A DNA stretch of 64,000 nucleotides from positions 144,932-208,931 of the forward strand of contig JAMZAV010000916.1 in assembly GCA_024449915.1 (NCBI GenBank), given 5' to 3'. Under the pieces are notes generated by a model. It did no database searches. It was not told the origin of the DNA and worked only from the letters and a program-made list of their open reading frames with translations. This document shows positions 22,840-36,100 of the stretch, in pieces. This stretch comes from Sweltsa coloradensis. Its lineage: Eukaryota; Arthropoda; Insecta; Plecoptera; Chloroperlidae. Position 1 is the first letter of the stretch. The number at the start of each line of letters is the position of its first letter. Both the position numbers and the translations under genes were made by a program.

Positions 22840-23720
22840 GTGCATTGTAGGGCCTACTCACACATTAGGCCTATAGCCTAGCCTACCCTTAGGCCTAATT
22901 CACTGAGGCCCTAGATTTCGAACCCTATCATAGGTAGCCTAGAATAGTCCTAGGCCCCTATATCACCGAAAGAAAACAGGCCTAGTCTTAAAACTGAGTG
23001 CTATCAAAACCTCTCTGACGATTTTCTTTAAAGTGAGTGAGTTGAGCTCTGAGAAGTAGGGTTTTAAGGCTGAGCCTAGCCTTGATCTAGGCCTAGTGAT
23101 GTAAGAAATAAGTTGCTAGACTGACCTGGCATTTGAGCATGTAGCTATACTGAGACATAACATTAATTTGCACTTGTGGCCTAGCTAGATAACCTAGACT
23201 GGGCCATTGATTACTAGGCCTCGTCCCTTGAAACAGATATAGGCCTACCCAGGCCCACCCCGTTGCCTGGGCTGGTGGGCCCGTTGGCCTCGGCCTAGCT
23301 GTTTCACTAGGTTACATAATATTTAAATTTGGGCTAGGCCTATCCGAGTTGTGATGCTGTGTCAGGTTTATTAAATGACAGAGCGCAAAGTATCTAAATT
23401 GGCCTAGAGAGAGGCCTAGAGACCTAGACAAATATCTTGTCAACATGGCCTAGCCCTAGGCCCAGACTGTCCATGCATGAAATTAGATCTAATAGGCCGC
23501 CCTGGAGCCGCAATTGCAAGTGAGTAGGGCTCTATCACCCTATGCCCTTACGCTTAGGCATTTAGCTAGGCCTAGGCCTAGGCTAGTTGGGGCCTAGGCC
23601 CGCCTACCAGCTAACTCGTGCAATGGTTCATATCAGTCTGTAACAGGCTAGTAGCAAAGTCTAGAGAACACAAGCATGTGGTAGGCCTAGCTGGGCCTAG
23701 GCCCTATTAGCTATTCGAGC
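22840..23720. repeat. Dense cluster of TAGGCCTA-type palindromes
   Basis: More than twenty GGCCTA/TAGGCC sites in about 880 bp, e.g. CTAGGCCTAGGCCTAGGC at 23,565. No inverted ends or frame explains it. Confidence 0.7.
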
Positions 23721-23773
23721 GTGAACGCCCTGGCCCTTCAAACCGTAAACTATGCTAGACACACATGACTGAA

Positions 23774-23872
23774 AATGGCTGCAAACGCGATCGTGCAGGC
23801 CAATGTGTCCACTCGAGCGTCTAGCGTGGGGCAAGATGCATGCCTGGTTATACGCTCACAATCAACATAGAT
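23774..23872 (+). CDS. Possible first exon of an unknown gene
   Basis: GAAAATGGCTGCAAACGCG is a good animal start context. It opens MAANAIVQANVSTRASSVGQ and reaches a stop after 32 codons unless spliced. It sits in a CpG-containing patch beside the TAGGCCTA cluster. No downstream exon was recognised. Confidence 0.15.
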
Positions 23873-24685
23873 ATTAAAAGTGAAGTGTTTCAACAGATGT
23901 AAAGTATTTACCTTTGTGGTATGGTATATCACAAACCCAAACGGAGATCTAATGTTGGTCCTACACGCTGGTATCTTTTACACCACAACTTTTGACAGCC
24001 TACAAAACCGGAAACGGAAGCACAAAAAGCGGTGCCCTCTAAAGTCTAGACTCGGCCATTCATTATATCGTGAAAGATATTCCACTGCAGAAACTCAATG
24101 CTGTTTTTCGAAATCTTTTTAGCTAGTCCACATCAAAATAAAACTAAGATGAGATTCAATAAAGGTTTTTCAAGAATATTAATGTGCATTTTCAACGTGT
24201 AAGTGAATAACTGCAAATAAAATAATGATCCAACCGATCCTACTTTCACCTTGACGCGCGCGTTCGCCGTACGATTGTGTTATCTTCGGTGAACCTCTTT
24301 GGAACCAGTTCTCGACCAATGCGCAGCTTGGCGCGAACGCAAGAGTCAAACATTCCTGTTCAAATCTACTAAAGTATTAAATTAAGTTTAGAATATTGTA
24401 GACTCGTTAGCACCAACATTAAACGGAAATCAAATTAAACAAAGCATGCCATAGAGGTGTTCCTTCAGAAAAAAAGTGTGTTGTGGGATTTTCTTTCCGT
24501 TTCAAACGTGTCTTATTGCGAGATGGCGATGGCAACAGTTTCATGTCTTGTGAAATATTCAAACTTCACATTTTTAGAGGTGTTGCATTAGCATTTTGGT
24601 GCCATTTGTTTAATCGTATACTTGGTATAGTGGCGTATTACGGCATTAGTGGCGTATTTTAGCCCTAGATGTAACTGTAAATTTC

Positions 24686-25310
24686 TGGATGAGCGTAGCG
24701 AGCAAATCGAAGATTCAATTTCACTACACAAAAGAAAAAAATCCGGAATGTTTTTTTCTTTTGTATTTTTGTGTGTTTGTTAACACGATTACGGCTAAAC
24801 CGATACTCCAATTGCGATGAAATTTCCTGGAGGCCTTCTAATTCTCTGAACTTGGAACTGCCACTTTTTTTTTTATCGAAAAATTATTTCTCATGAAAAT
24901 CGCAATTTTACGATTTTTTTCAATTTTTAAAAATTTTCTTCAACTTAACACCTACATGCTTTATTCGATTTGATGAATTTTTCACAGAACCTAAATTTTA
25001 TGAATTAATATATTCGTGCGAAATTTGAGAGCAATAAAAAAATTATTTCTTATGAAAATCCCAATTTTCAATTTTACGATTTTTTTCGATTTTTAAAACA
25101 TTTCTTCGACTTAAAACACCTACATGCTTTATCCGATTGTAATGATCTTTTCACTCAACCTTAATTTTATGAATAAATATATTGGTGTGAAATTTGAGCG
25201 CAATCGAAAAATAATTTCTCATGAAAATCGCAATTTTACGCTTTTTTTCGTTTAAAAAAATTACGCTCATCCAGCAACGCGCCTTAAAAAGCGTTTGCGA
25301 AGCTTCCTTG
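24686..25310 (+). mobile_element. Helitron2-like element, subfamily B1
   Basis: Starts TGGATGAGCGTAGCGAGCAA. The inverted copy TTACGCTCATCCAGC is at 25,261, then AACGCGCCTTAAAAAGCGTT and AAGCTTCCTTG. The 3' variant matches 15,643. Confidence 0.65.
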
Positions 25311-25734
25311 TCGTAAACATCAATTTAGCACTGTGATCTCGTATAATGAACATAGGGTTACTGGCAAAAAACAACAACAAAAACACCCATTTGAGTTTCG
25401 TTGAATGGTTGACTATCACTGGCTAAAAATAAAAGTATGAGAGGTACGCGACTTTGCCTAAATATATTTTTAATCGAATACCTACGACCTGAAAGTTTTG
25501 AAACTTTTTACAATATTCAGCGTAATAAGCAAAAAAAAATAACAATTCAGCCGTTTTATACTGGATAGCAAAACAGAAAAGAAAAAAAATGATTTAAATA
25601 AATTTAGCTTATCAAAATGGAATGCAATTGCAAACATTGATTTTACTTTAAATGATATCATTTATAGTTATATTGCGAGAAATCATTGTCTCTATTTTTT
25701 TGGTTTGTACATAATAAACATAAAACTCTCCTCC

Positions 25735-25930
25735 TTCGTGGCTACTATGATTGAGAGACTTCAACTTCACAAGACTAAAACACGTGTTAAGTATGAATAC
25801 AATATCAAATCAGTCTTGCGTTACCTAGTATGGTCTTGATAACGAACGTTGCCTTATATCGCAATGATGTGACAACAAATCTTCCACTTCTACGCTTACA
25901 AGATTCAGCTGTAAAGGGGCTCTTACCCCC
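25735..25930 (-). pseudogene. Copy of the 3' end of the SMYD4-like gene
   Basis: This stretch aligns with 29,585-29,760: both carry a GTGGAA-(A/G)-(G/A)-T-(C/T)TGTT(A/G)TCACA block, the ...GGCAAC(A/G)TTC block and similar downstream sequence. The coding part reads roughly NLVSVEVEDLLSHH against NRLSYQVESLLSQS. Only the last about 25 codons and 3' flank are present, preceded by CCTTTACAG. It may be a duplicate fragment or an alternative terminal exon; I favour the fragment. Confidence 0.4.
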
Positions 25931-26574
25931 ACAAATTATTTTTTTCCACAAAACCTACAGCACTAAAATGACCATTTAACAAATTATATCTTGTAACTGT
26001 GATTTTACACAAATTTCTTTAAGTTTTTTGATCCTGAAATCACAGATAATAGCATGGTGATTACAAGATCTGATTTCAGTTTCTTTATTTTTTATCAATG
26101 ATACATAATCATACAAATGTTATATCGATTTAAGTATTCACAACCTTTCTGTTTCTCGTATATTTTCATTACCATGAAAACTTGCCGAAACTCTTGTGAG
26201 TAGCGACATCTATCTTGCTGTTAGTGCTAAAAAACAATCATTATCTACAGCTATAAATCCTTCCTGAATGTGGATTTCTTTACATATTGTAAATTGAATA
26301 CTCTATTTGATTGATTTTTTAACAAAAAAATTAAAATATAAACTAAAATCTAAAAAGTTAGACTTCGATAAATATTTCACTACCAACTCAAATCATTTTT
26401 GCAGCTAATCTAAAACTGATCACATCACTCATACCATTTTAAGTTTTTAACAAAGTAAGTATTTAGTTCTGATGCCAATTAAACTTTATGGCTTTAAATG
26501 AAAAAAGTGTCATCACTTACAAGTAACCAAATCTAAACATCGTCCTTCGTCAGTTTTTCTCAATCAATAGAAAA

Positions 26575-27780
26575 GTGTTAAAAACCGTGCAATCAGTGAA
26601 AAATCTTGAAGGAACTGTATCAAATGATTTAAAGTGGTTTGTGGAAAAAAAGTGGAACATTCATACTGAGGTTATTAGGTACAAAGCTGCAAAACTTGTA
26701 GGCTTTCTATCTAGAACTGTTCATGGTGCCAGGCCAATGGTAAACCGGACATTATATTTAAGTCTGATAAGATCCGTTAGGTCGATTGGATGTCCTGCGT
26801 GGCATCCGTCATCCAAAGTAAATATGCTTAAGAGGGTATGTTGAGGCTAGAACGGAGGTGAGTTTAAGGGCTCAGCTTTCTGGATTTTTCGGGTAAACGG
26901 TTTATAACACCATTATCAAATTTCACACTAATGTTTATATAGACTATATCTATGTTATCCATTATGCGTATTCCAAAATTAATTCCTTGGTTTTGAATTA
27001 AAATTTAGTGAAATCACCAAAATTTACTCAATTTTGGTCAACTTTGGGAATTTATTCCAAGTGTAGAGATTTTTTAACTCAAATTTGCATAATGGATATC
27101 AACGTTTAAATCAATGTGAACACACAGGTTAATTTGGTTTTATAGTTAGATAAACGGTTTGGTGGGAATCTCCAGAATTGTAATCCATGTTTTGGATTTC
27201 CCATTTTTTCACGTTTTGGACTTATGTCTCGCGATGGATCTTTAAGGCTTATTTTGTGCAACTAATTACGGATATCAATATGAAAGTACTTTAATAACAT
27301 CCATTCAAAATTTGGTAATGATATTACCAACCGATTAGCAGAAATCATCAAAACCTGTTTGCGCGCATTTGAGTTGGGTCAAGCTCAGCGTACCCCTTAA
27401 ACTCGAAGCTATTCAATACCGTGCAACTAAATTTATTACTGGGAGAAGGGATTGTGACAATAAGAAAAGGTTAGACTTGAGTAATCTACTATCATTTGAA
27501 AATCATCTTAATGAAATTGATATTGTGTTTTTATGAAAAAATGTTCCGTATCAAAGTTGAACTATACCCTCTGGGTCTCTAACCCAAGTCAAATTAATCT
27601 AACGTTCAGTAGGATGTGGCAGATGATTGACTCTTTGTCCTCCTTTCTAAAGAACGTCACAATATCAAAATGGATTTCACTACAGGACCGTTACATTATT
27701 TAATGGTCTTGATAATGATACAAAACAAATCCGATGTACATACCAATTTAAAAAACAGCTGAGGTAATCATTACTGGACA
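26575..27780 (+). mobile_element. Non-LTR retrotransposon 3' part, split by a TTAA element
   Basis: Left part: LEGTVSNDLKWF, GFLSRTVHGARPMVNRTLYL, CPAWHPSSKVNML. Right part from 27,401: KLEAIQYRATKFITGRR and SNLLSFENHLNEIDIVF, ending FKKQLR at about 27,765. Together these form the usual post-RT C-terminus. The frame resumes exactly across the insert at 26,832-27,396. Confidence 0.85.
26832..27396 (+). mobile_element. Non-autonomous TTAA-target DNA transposon inside a LINE
   Basis: Flanked by CTTAA on both sides (26,827-26,831 and 27,396-27,400). The ends are inverted and imperfect: GAGGGTATGTTGAGG and, reversed, GGGGTACGCTGAGC. A TTAA duplication is typical of Kolobok and piggyBac; the purine-rich ends favour a Kolobok-like element. 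There is no transposase. Related sequence lies at 14,735-15,035 (reversed) and 15,168-15,642 plus 18,204-18,262. Confidence 0.8.
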
Positions 27781-29650
27781 GTCAGACCACTCAATAACAC
27801 ACATGGACACATACACACACGCAAACACAAACACAAATTTGAGTTCATAAGAATTGCATGTTATTTTATTGTAAATTAATTGAACATTTTCATGAGCTGT
27901 GAATGTCCATGCTCATTATGTATATATCTTAATAATCTTGGAAAGCTTTAATTATATGTTAGCTACTTGGTAGAAACACAATTGTGTAATGGGGCTTTGC
28001 TCTGATATTTATTTCCATCAATGCGCATTGTATAAGAAATAATATGGATTAATCTGTGCTATGTAATTACATTGAAAATAAGTAATTTTAAAAATATGAT
28101 TCTTTTCAAAACGGATTGGTAAAAAGAACAGTGTACTTACACATCAAACACATAGAAAAAAAATTGAATCACTATTTTATGTTAACACATATAATATAAT
28201 ATGTGGGTAAACATATTACTATTAGTCAAAACAAATTGAACAAACAACACTCGTTATCGTAAAGATATTATCTGCAGCATCTGCTCCCTGGAACTTCACA
28301 ATTTCCTAGTGTAAAGAAAAACAAAAATGATGACAATATGTTTACCTTTAAATATATCTCTTTGATGTGAACTCTATGCAATAATACGGTATTATATTTG
28401 CAAATGGTGCATACTTATCTATTCCCATTGTTTCTCATATCAATGAAGCTCGTATAAAACAACGAAAAAACAAGGTATAACTTCTGCACTTACAACGCTG
28501 AATTTTAGTCATACCGATTGATTATTAGTTACCAACAAAATATACTCAACTTTTTAAAATATTTTAGTATTATTTTGTTATTTTGTAGCTGCATTAGTGC
28601 AGGACACAATAAATTTGTCCCACAAGTGCAATTAACTGCACCTTTATATAAAAAAAATACAATCAACAATGATAATATTATGATGTCTTCTTAACCATGC
28701 AATGTAGAGAAATATAAGTAAATAGATTTCTTTGGCATGATGTTCTAACAACAAGATTAGAAATAAATAAACCAACTGAAAGAAACAAGAATAAGCATGA
28801 AGTTATGAAGAATGCTGGTTATATTTACATTATCAGTCTTAGTTAAACAGAGATTAACTGACAACAGATATGTTCTTGATACTGTCTTATAATTCCTTAT
28901 TAACAATAACAAACATTAAAGAGACTTGAAATGGAAAATTAGCCACAGCATGGAATTGGTGCAAAAGTTATACTTTATACATCAGTCAAATTAAATGTTG
29001 CTAAAAACAATCGTTCAAACCTACAAAAATGTGTTTGTCTTTTAGGAATTAGTTACTAAGACCCAGAAATGCATTACGATTAATATTTAATCTTATAACT
29101 ATAACTGGTTTAAATCACAATTTAGCACTGTTGAAAACATCTTGCGTACATTATATGACGAGTTATTCAAAATATGTTGTTAGCAATTTATATCTGGACA
29201 TTGTAATGGTTAGTCTAGACTTGTTTACAAAGTAGTCACACAGGTTAAATTTTATTAACTTGGTCCAGGTTTGCTACACGGTTGCTTTTAACTTGAAAAA
29301 TTGAAGCGTGGCATAGCTATAAAACCTAATCGTATAAAATATTATAAAAAAACATTATCTACGAACATGTAAAATGTCTGAATATTGTTTCTTATGTTTA
29401 TGTATAAGGTTAAATTCCACAAGGCACACGAATCACAGCAGTGCATGCACACAGCACACACACAAGCAGTGGAAAAATACCTAGTTCTACTACAAGCAAA
29501 TGTTTTCAGTTCTAAATTTTGTTGAATCTAAATTAGAACATAATTTCCCGGTAGCTGTTATGTTACAAAATAAACTTATAACTTTCCTCTTACAGGGCTA
29601 CTTCTATGAGTGACTTCATTCAACTAAAACACAGAATGAACACAGTATTG
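27781..29650. other. No gene seen downstream of the SMYD4-like gene
   Basis: AT-rich, with CA-rich bits at 27,790-27,835. Possible old repeats, none definable. Confidence 0.5.
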
Positions 29651-29651
29651 A

Positions 29652-29657
29652 TTTATT
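29652..29657 (-). promoter_or_regulatory. Poly(A) signal of the SMYD4-like gene
   Basis: AATAAA on the minus strand, 25 bases after the TAA stop. It supports the 3' end chosen for the gene and implies a very short 3' UTR. Confidence 0.55.
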
Positions 29658-29682
29658 CAGCCTTCTCTTACTTTGTTTGTTC

Positions 29683-30134
29683 TTAGTATTGAATGTTGCC
29701 TTTTATCTTCATGCTCTGTGATAACAGACTTTCCACTTGGTAGCTTAGACGATTCGGCCTTTGGAGATACTGATTGATTTGTTTAACGTACCCTGCTAGT
29801 TCTAAGGTAAAGTCTTGATTAGATCGTTTTAGAAACTTACCCTGTATCTCCTTCATTCTCAAACGAATCACCGATAAACCACCTCGCAAAGAAACGTTGT
29901 CATACTTCTTATTGCATGTTGCACAAGTTGAAATACTTTTTCTCAAAGCAGGAAGCAGACATCGGCATTCATGGCAAACAAATTTACAATCAGTGATTGT
30001 TGGTAGATCATTCAGAAGAGGCCAGTCGTAGATGCACGCGTTGCACTTGCAGTCAAAGTAAACTTGTTTTTGAGCTCGTAGCGCCGGGCACTGGACTCGT
30101 GGAGAGTGTACAATAATCCGTAAGATATATCAAC
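29683..30134 (-). CDS. SMYD4: SMYD4-like exon 5, end of SET, post-SET cysteines and C-terminus
   Basis: The acceptor is TTTTCAG|GTTGAT. The first frame reads VDISYGLLYTLHESSARRYE, the end of SET including the conserved ISYG. A one-base shift then leads to YFDCKCNACIYDW, the post-SET Cys cluster, and to CHEC...CATC, a further zinc-binding-like pair. The shift is explained by one missing T in the TTT near 30,055. The open frame runs to a TAA at 29,683-29,685. An internal GG|GTAAGT at 29,841 could act as a donor, but the reading continues with protein-like sequence (YLQRPNRLSYQVESLL) and a poly(A) signal lies just after the stop, so I end the gene here. Confidence 0.75.
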
Positions 30135-33100
30135 CTGAAAAGAAGTAAAATGTATAGTTAACTTACGTACATATTTCAGGTCTCTTCCACAATAAGATCT
30201 GTTCTACCAAAAGTCATAAACCCAATAAGAATAACTGATTCAGGAATAACATGCTTGTAAGAATATTTTATTTTTATGTGTTTTTTTATTGTGATTTTAT
30301 GAAGTAAACTTGCTCAAATGTTTCCACAGTCAATAGTTCCTAATCTTTTTTTAGTTGTGTGGACGTGGATTATAAACAAGAAGGCCGATTGATATTTGAT
30401 ACCATCAGTAAACAATAGTTCCCTACACAATATCAATTTATTCCTGTAAAAAGTCAGAGCTACTACAGCTAAGTACCAACATTGTTGTCTGGAACGCTAT
30501 TGGAACATTAATAGGATTTGGGGGGGACTGTGGTACTTCTAGAGTTACCTACATTATAACATTTTGTTCCCTCCATTTCGTTAGTTGGGAAACACTACGG
30601 CAGGTGAAATTGTTAGGTTGGAATGCATTTTTTGTGTGTTTTTTAACTTGCTTATTTATTTATTGAACGTCTATCCTATTCAGTTAAAAAGCTGATTTAC
30701 AAAGGAGATGCGTCTTAGAAAAAATGAAGTGAATAAAATGGAATCTGATCTGAAACATGGCAAATATGGACTCTTCAAAATAATTTTAAACTTCAGTTCC
30801 ACCTATCACACCATAGGGAACCTAAGTTTTGAAGGCGGGAAGGAAATTGGTTCTCCTGGTCTCAGCGCCCATAAGAATTAGCATGGTACGAAAATGTAAC
30901 TCACCGTATCTTTTGACTCGCGCAAAAGAAATCTAAACCAATAACATCATGTACTTCGCATTCAAGATTTTGTTGGCACATTAAAGGACATTTTATTAGT
31001 AATGTATAATCTTGTACAACCCAGTGACCTCACAGTAGCCACAAAGCAAGTCAGATACCAAAATTGTTATGCTGATGCCACGGACAAAATGTTTTTACGT
31101 GCTTTTTCATGAGCAGTTTGGAAGGTTTGGCAACAGTGTAAATGTAGAGTTCACTTCAACTCAAAACAAATGTCATTTATATTTGTGATAGAGCAGAGTT
31201 ATGTATATCCACGCAAAGAGGAAAGATTATAGTTTCTTACAGTATGAATATAATTCCGGTCCGTGGTCGGGTTCTCGCGCTATCGCTTACGAAACATTTA
31301 GCACAGGTTAATCGCCTATACCACGCTGACCGGAGAGAACCGGACAACGCCTACTTAGGTTCCCTATTAATTTTAACGTAGATGGTAGTGTTTTTGTGAG
31401 ATTACATTTCAAGTGTTTTTCTTGAATTTATCGAAGAGAAAAAAGGGATTTTCTATCAATGGTGTTTACTATGATTTCTTTCACCAGTATTTTGTACCAA
31501 TTTGCACCCAAAAATGAAAAACTTTGCATAGGAAAGACCATAATATTAGCCAACATAATACATAATATTATTATTATAATGCTATTATTGTTAAATAATT
31601 TTTATTACTTTAGGTCAATTGAGTAGAAAACCAATTAATTCAAAAAACAAATATATTATTTAGACGAGTGAGCGCAGCGAACGTAGTCTACAATGCAATT
31701 CGAACGGGCCATCGTCGTGATAAATTTGTCTGTTTGTTAAATGTTTGTTTGTTTGTCCGGTCCCATACATTGGAACGACCAAATAGATTGAGCTGAAATT
31801 TTAAACAGACATCCGTGACCAGGGAACTTAGAACTGCTAACAAAATTTGCGAAATCCATTGTGATTTAAATTTACAAGAAATAATAAATTGAAATATAAG
31901 CTGCAAATGTGTAGAGGACTCGATTTAATGACAATGGTTTTGTTTTTGAAAAAAAAAATTGTGCTGTGATAATTGCATGCAGTGACCAAGGTGTATCGAA
32001 TCTTGCACTCTCAAGGAACCCCCAAATTCCGCTTGGAGATTGAGTAAACCTTGCAATCTTTACATATATTTCTGTACTGGCTGTGTTTTCCATTTGATTT
32101 TCCGTTTTTTTTGTTTTATTGTCACAGATGATAGACTACACAGTGTTATATGCATTTCTAAACTTGTTTTATAATTTTTTAAATACAATCCAGAAATTAC
32201 ATAATCTTTCCCAACAAGGGGATTGAACCCAGGTCTCCCACATTCCGTGTAAAAGGGCCCCTTATCCAACTAGACTAGGAAAACAAAATCGTTGTCAGGA
32301 GTGGCGAGTCATGTATTGAATACGCGGGAAACATCTGCATACAAGTTGATTTGATATATGTATAAATGATGTTATAAGGGCGCATCAACTGTAAGGCTAT
32401 AATACGCCACTCTAGCCTATGATCTAGGGAGGAAAGACAAATGCTGTCTTGATCCAGTCTAGGTATAGGGAGAGAAAAGGGAGTGATACCTGGTATTAAA
32501 CACATGGCACAATCACTCGTCTAACAATGACTTTGGGTTTTCCTATTATTTTCACATACCTTATAATTTTCTAGCAAGAGATGCAAAAGGATGATAATAA
32601 AATGTATACAATATTTGTCATTACCATTTCTCCTTTAGTGATGAGTCGTCGGGCAAAAAGGCCAACGTGTTGCCATTGTAAAACCATTGGCAGGTGTTCG
32701 GATCACAGGAATGAGCAAACAAACTCAATGTAGAATACACTCCAGTTCCGAATTCTTTACAACCAAAGATTTGGTCATTGACAACAAGGTCTTGTAGTCC
32801 AAAGGAATTTGTGTTGGCTATGTCCACTAATCTTATAATCAGACCTGATGCAAACTTAATGTTTGCTTCCTTTCTGCTTTTCATGGTATTACATGTGAAA
32901 AAATCTGCGTATTCATCGAGTACATTTAAGATGCAGGCAGCAACAATTACACGACTTAGTTGATGCCTTGAGTTTGTTATCCAATTGTTTCTAAACAGAT
33001 AGTGGATTTGTTGGTAGTCCGTCGATTTGTAATGGCCATTTTGATCATATCCATTTATCTTTCCGTTACCCTGTTGTGCTTCGAACTTCTTGACCCGACG

Positions 33101-36100
33101 TTGCAAGCCTCGAAGTCCTTGGCTTTCACTGCATGCAGTCAGGAACATTCGCAATGGTAACAATGTCGTTGACCCCACATCCAGTTCATATAATTCTGGG
33201 ATAAGTCGGCATTCAACATTGTGATACGTATCCCATGCATAAGTGCGGCATTCAGCGGAACAAAACATTGCCTGTTGGTCAAAAGATGAAATGATAGTGT
33301 GTGAATAGTTATATCAGCAAAAACAATATTTTTAAATCCAAAAGTTGGTGATATCATAAAACTTAACTTATAGTATTATCATGTTTATGGTATGAAATAA
33401 ACAGTGCACTTAACTCAATGGTATATATGTATACCTCAAGCTAAAAAGCTGGATGTATCCATTTTTAAACATTTTAATGTCGCCCCTACAGGAATTTTGA
33501 AATATTTTTGGAAGAATGTGGCCAAGATGGTTTGCACACACAAAACGAATGAAAATAGAAAAAAACAAAACAAGAAGAAAGTTTGGAAGGGTAGTAGGGA
33601 ATAAAAGAAAAGTAGAAAGACCAAGAAATAGGTGGATAGAAAAGATTAAAAATTACAGAGGAGAGGCATTGTTTGACTGGTGTAGAATTGGGAAGATCAA
33701 AAAAAAATTGAGACTCGTAAAAATAGCAGCAGAATGATAACTTTATTGCTGCTTCAAGGTTGTGCAGAAGAAAAGGTCTTAAATGTCTCTAAGAGCAAGA
33801 AGCTATAGGTCTATAACAGAAAAGTTTCTTTTGCTATTATTGTTAAAATTAAAATTATTTTGGCAGGTCATTTTGCCGTGTCGATTATTTATTTACATTT
33901 AACATTAAAAAGCAAATTTAAAATACACTAGAAACTTTTGTGTTTTGTTGTTGTATTGTTTATTTTATACCCAGGGTCTTGTCTTGGACAATATTTTGTA
34001 AGTTACTGTTAAATATTCATTTGATGATGAAAGCCCACACAAGTTCACAGTAAATAAATAATCTAAGTGGAAAAATGACCAGACAAAATAATTTTAATAT
34101 TCCGGGCCGTGAAAGCTTTGTTTCGAAATTATTATTATTATTATTATTCATATCATAATGAAAGAGGACGGGTGTCCCACAAGTGCAATATGGAAGAGTT
34201 ATTGGATGAAGAGGCTGAAAAAGCTGTGTCACACTCAGGTACAATGTCCCATCCTTATTAGTAACAATACAGTAATGAACAGTGACTTACATAGTTGCAC
34301 GTTTTACACGGTAGCATCGCATCCGACTGCTTCAGGCAATTAAAGCAGTGAGTGGGATAACATTCTTGAGACAGAACCGCAGCAAACGGCTTTTCCACGA
34401 GTAAGGTGTCTCCTGGAAAATGTAAAAAAATATGGTTAGCTGACAGTCTTATTAATATCGAAGAAAACTCTTTAATCAAATGTAGAACACCCACGTAGGC
34501 AAGTACCAGTACATCAGGGATGTTCACAGAGAAAAATCTTAGTAACAATAATTGACAATCTATTTCATTATATGGAAATCAATAAAGAAATTTATAAAAT
34601 CAGGAGATTGATAAAACTTAAAATAGATCTGAATAGGCATGTAATTTTGAGTTATTTGCTCTTTTTATTCTACACATATAAACAGTTCAAAAACAAAATT
34701 TAAAGCTTGTTTCAAAAACAACATTTAAGTTATGCGCATAAAGTGAAACGTAGAGACACTATATTAGTCAAGATCTATAATATATAAAAATAGTATGTAA
34801 ATATTAGAATACCAATTGCTTTGCATTATCTATTGACAACAATAGTTAACAGGATGGGGTGGCACAGTTTTGACAAGCTCCAAGAGCCATGAGGCCTTGC
34901 TTTTACAGGGTCCCAGTGTTTGTGTTTTAATGCTAAACTCTTAATGTTTATTAATTGATCGTGTCATTTTGAATATGATAACAGGTAATGTAGGCCTAAG
35001 AACCATATTCAAATAATCTGCACAGCTGAATGCAATGCAGTTGTCTGAAATCTCAGATAAAATCAGGTCAAAATCAAGTATTTGAATGGTATCACTGTCA
35101 TCACCGTGTACTGTCCGATTGGTGATTACATAATAATGGAATCACCAATGACAGTGCGTTTCACAATATGTTCCAAAATAGCACACTTCAAGCCACAGTA
35201 TCTATATCAAAAATGTTTTAACATAACATAAATGCAATATTTGGATTCTGGACATTTTATTCTCTAAAGATAAATTTGTTTAAACTTAAATCTCAAATTC
35301 ATGCCAATAGCCTATTATAGGTGCATTATAGATGTAAATAGATTGGAACATACCAGTGTTAGGTAATGACATTTATAAATAATGTTTAGTTGGTCGGTTC
35401 AAAGGCAGCAAAATCGTCGCAGTACCTACTGTTCCAATAAGCATCCGACTGGTAAATCGGGAGACCCTGGTTTGATACCATGCTGAGATGGACTTTTTTA
35501 AATTTCTAGATTGATTACTATAATATCATGAATTAGATACACCTGTGTTTCCCAATAACAATGAGAAATAAACACTATTCAATGTGTAAAATAGCCATAA
35601 TTATAATTTAAAATATACAATTGCCACTTGTCTTATTAATAAGCATTAGAATATTCTGTCAAGGTTTTGATTACGGCCAAATATTTTTATGTAAAGTAAG
35701 CATACTTTCAACCCGAGAGTAGTCGCGTGTGGTCTTTTAGACCAACTTTTTTTTTCAACAGTTGGTATTTGTACAGCGTGCATGCATGGCTTGTCTAGTT
35801 CCGCCTACCTTCCCAAAATAGATTTGTGAAGCCAGTGTGCAATATGCGATTCAGTGTTCTGCAGAACTTCAATTAAGATAAGAGGTCCTGTTCGGTTGCT
35901 TGGTCTTTTCGACCGCTGCGCGACTACTAAAGGAGGCAAAAATATGCATACTCAATCACTATTATGAGACATGTATTTTGTTATTGTTGGTTGATTATTC
36001 TTCAACATACAGTGTTGGCATAATATTACTGTCTTGGTTTACTAATAATTCGAACTACAGGGTGTTTCAAAACATATTTTTATACCTTTTTGTAGGTTTG

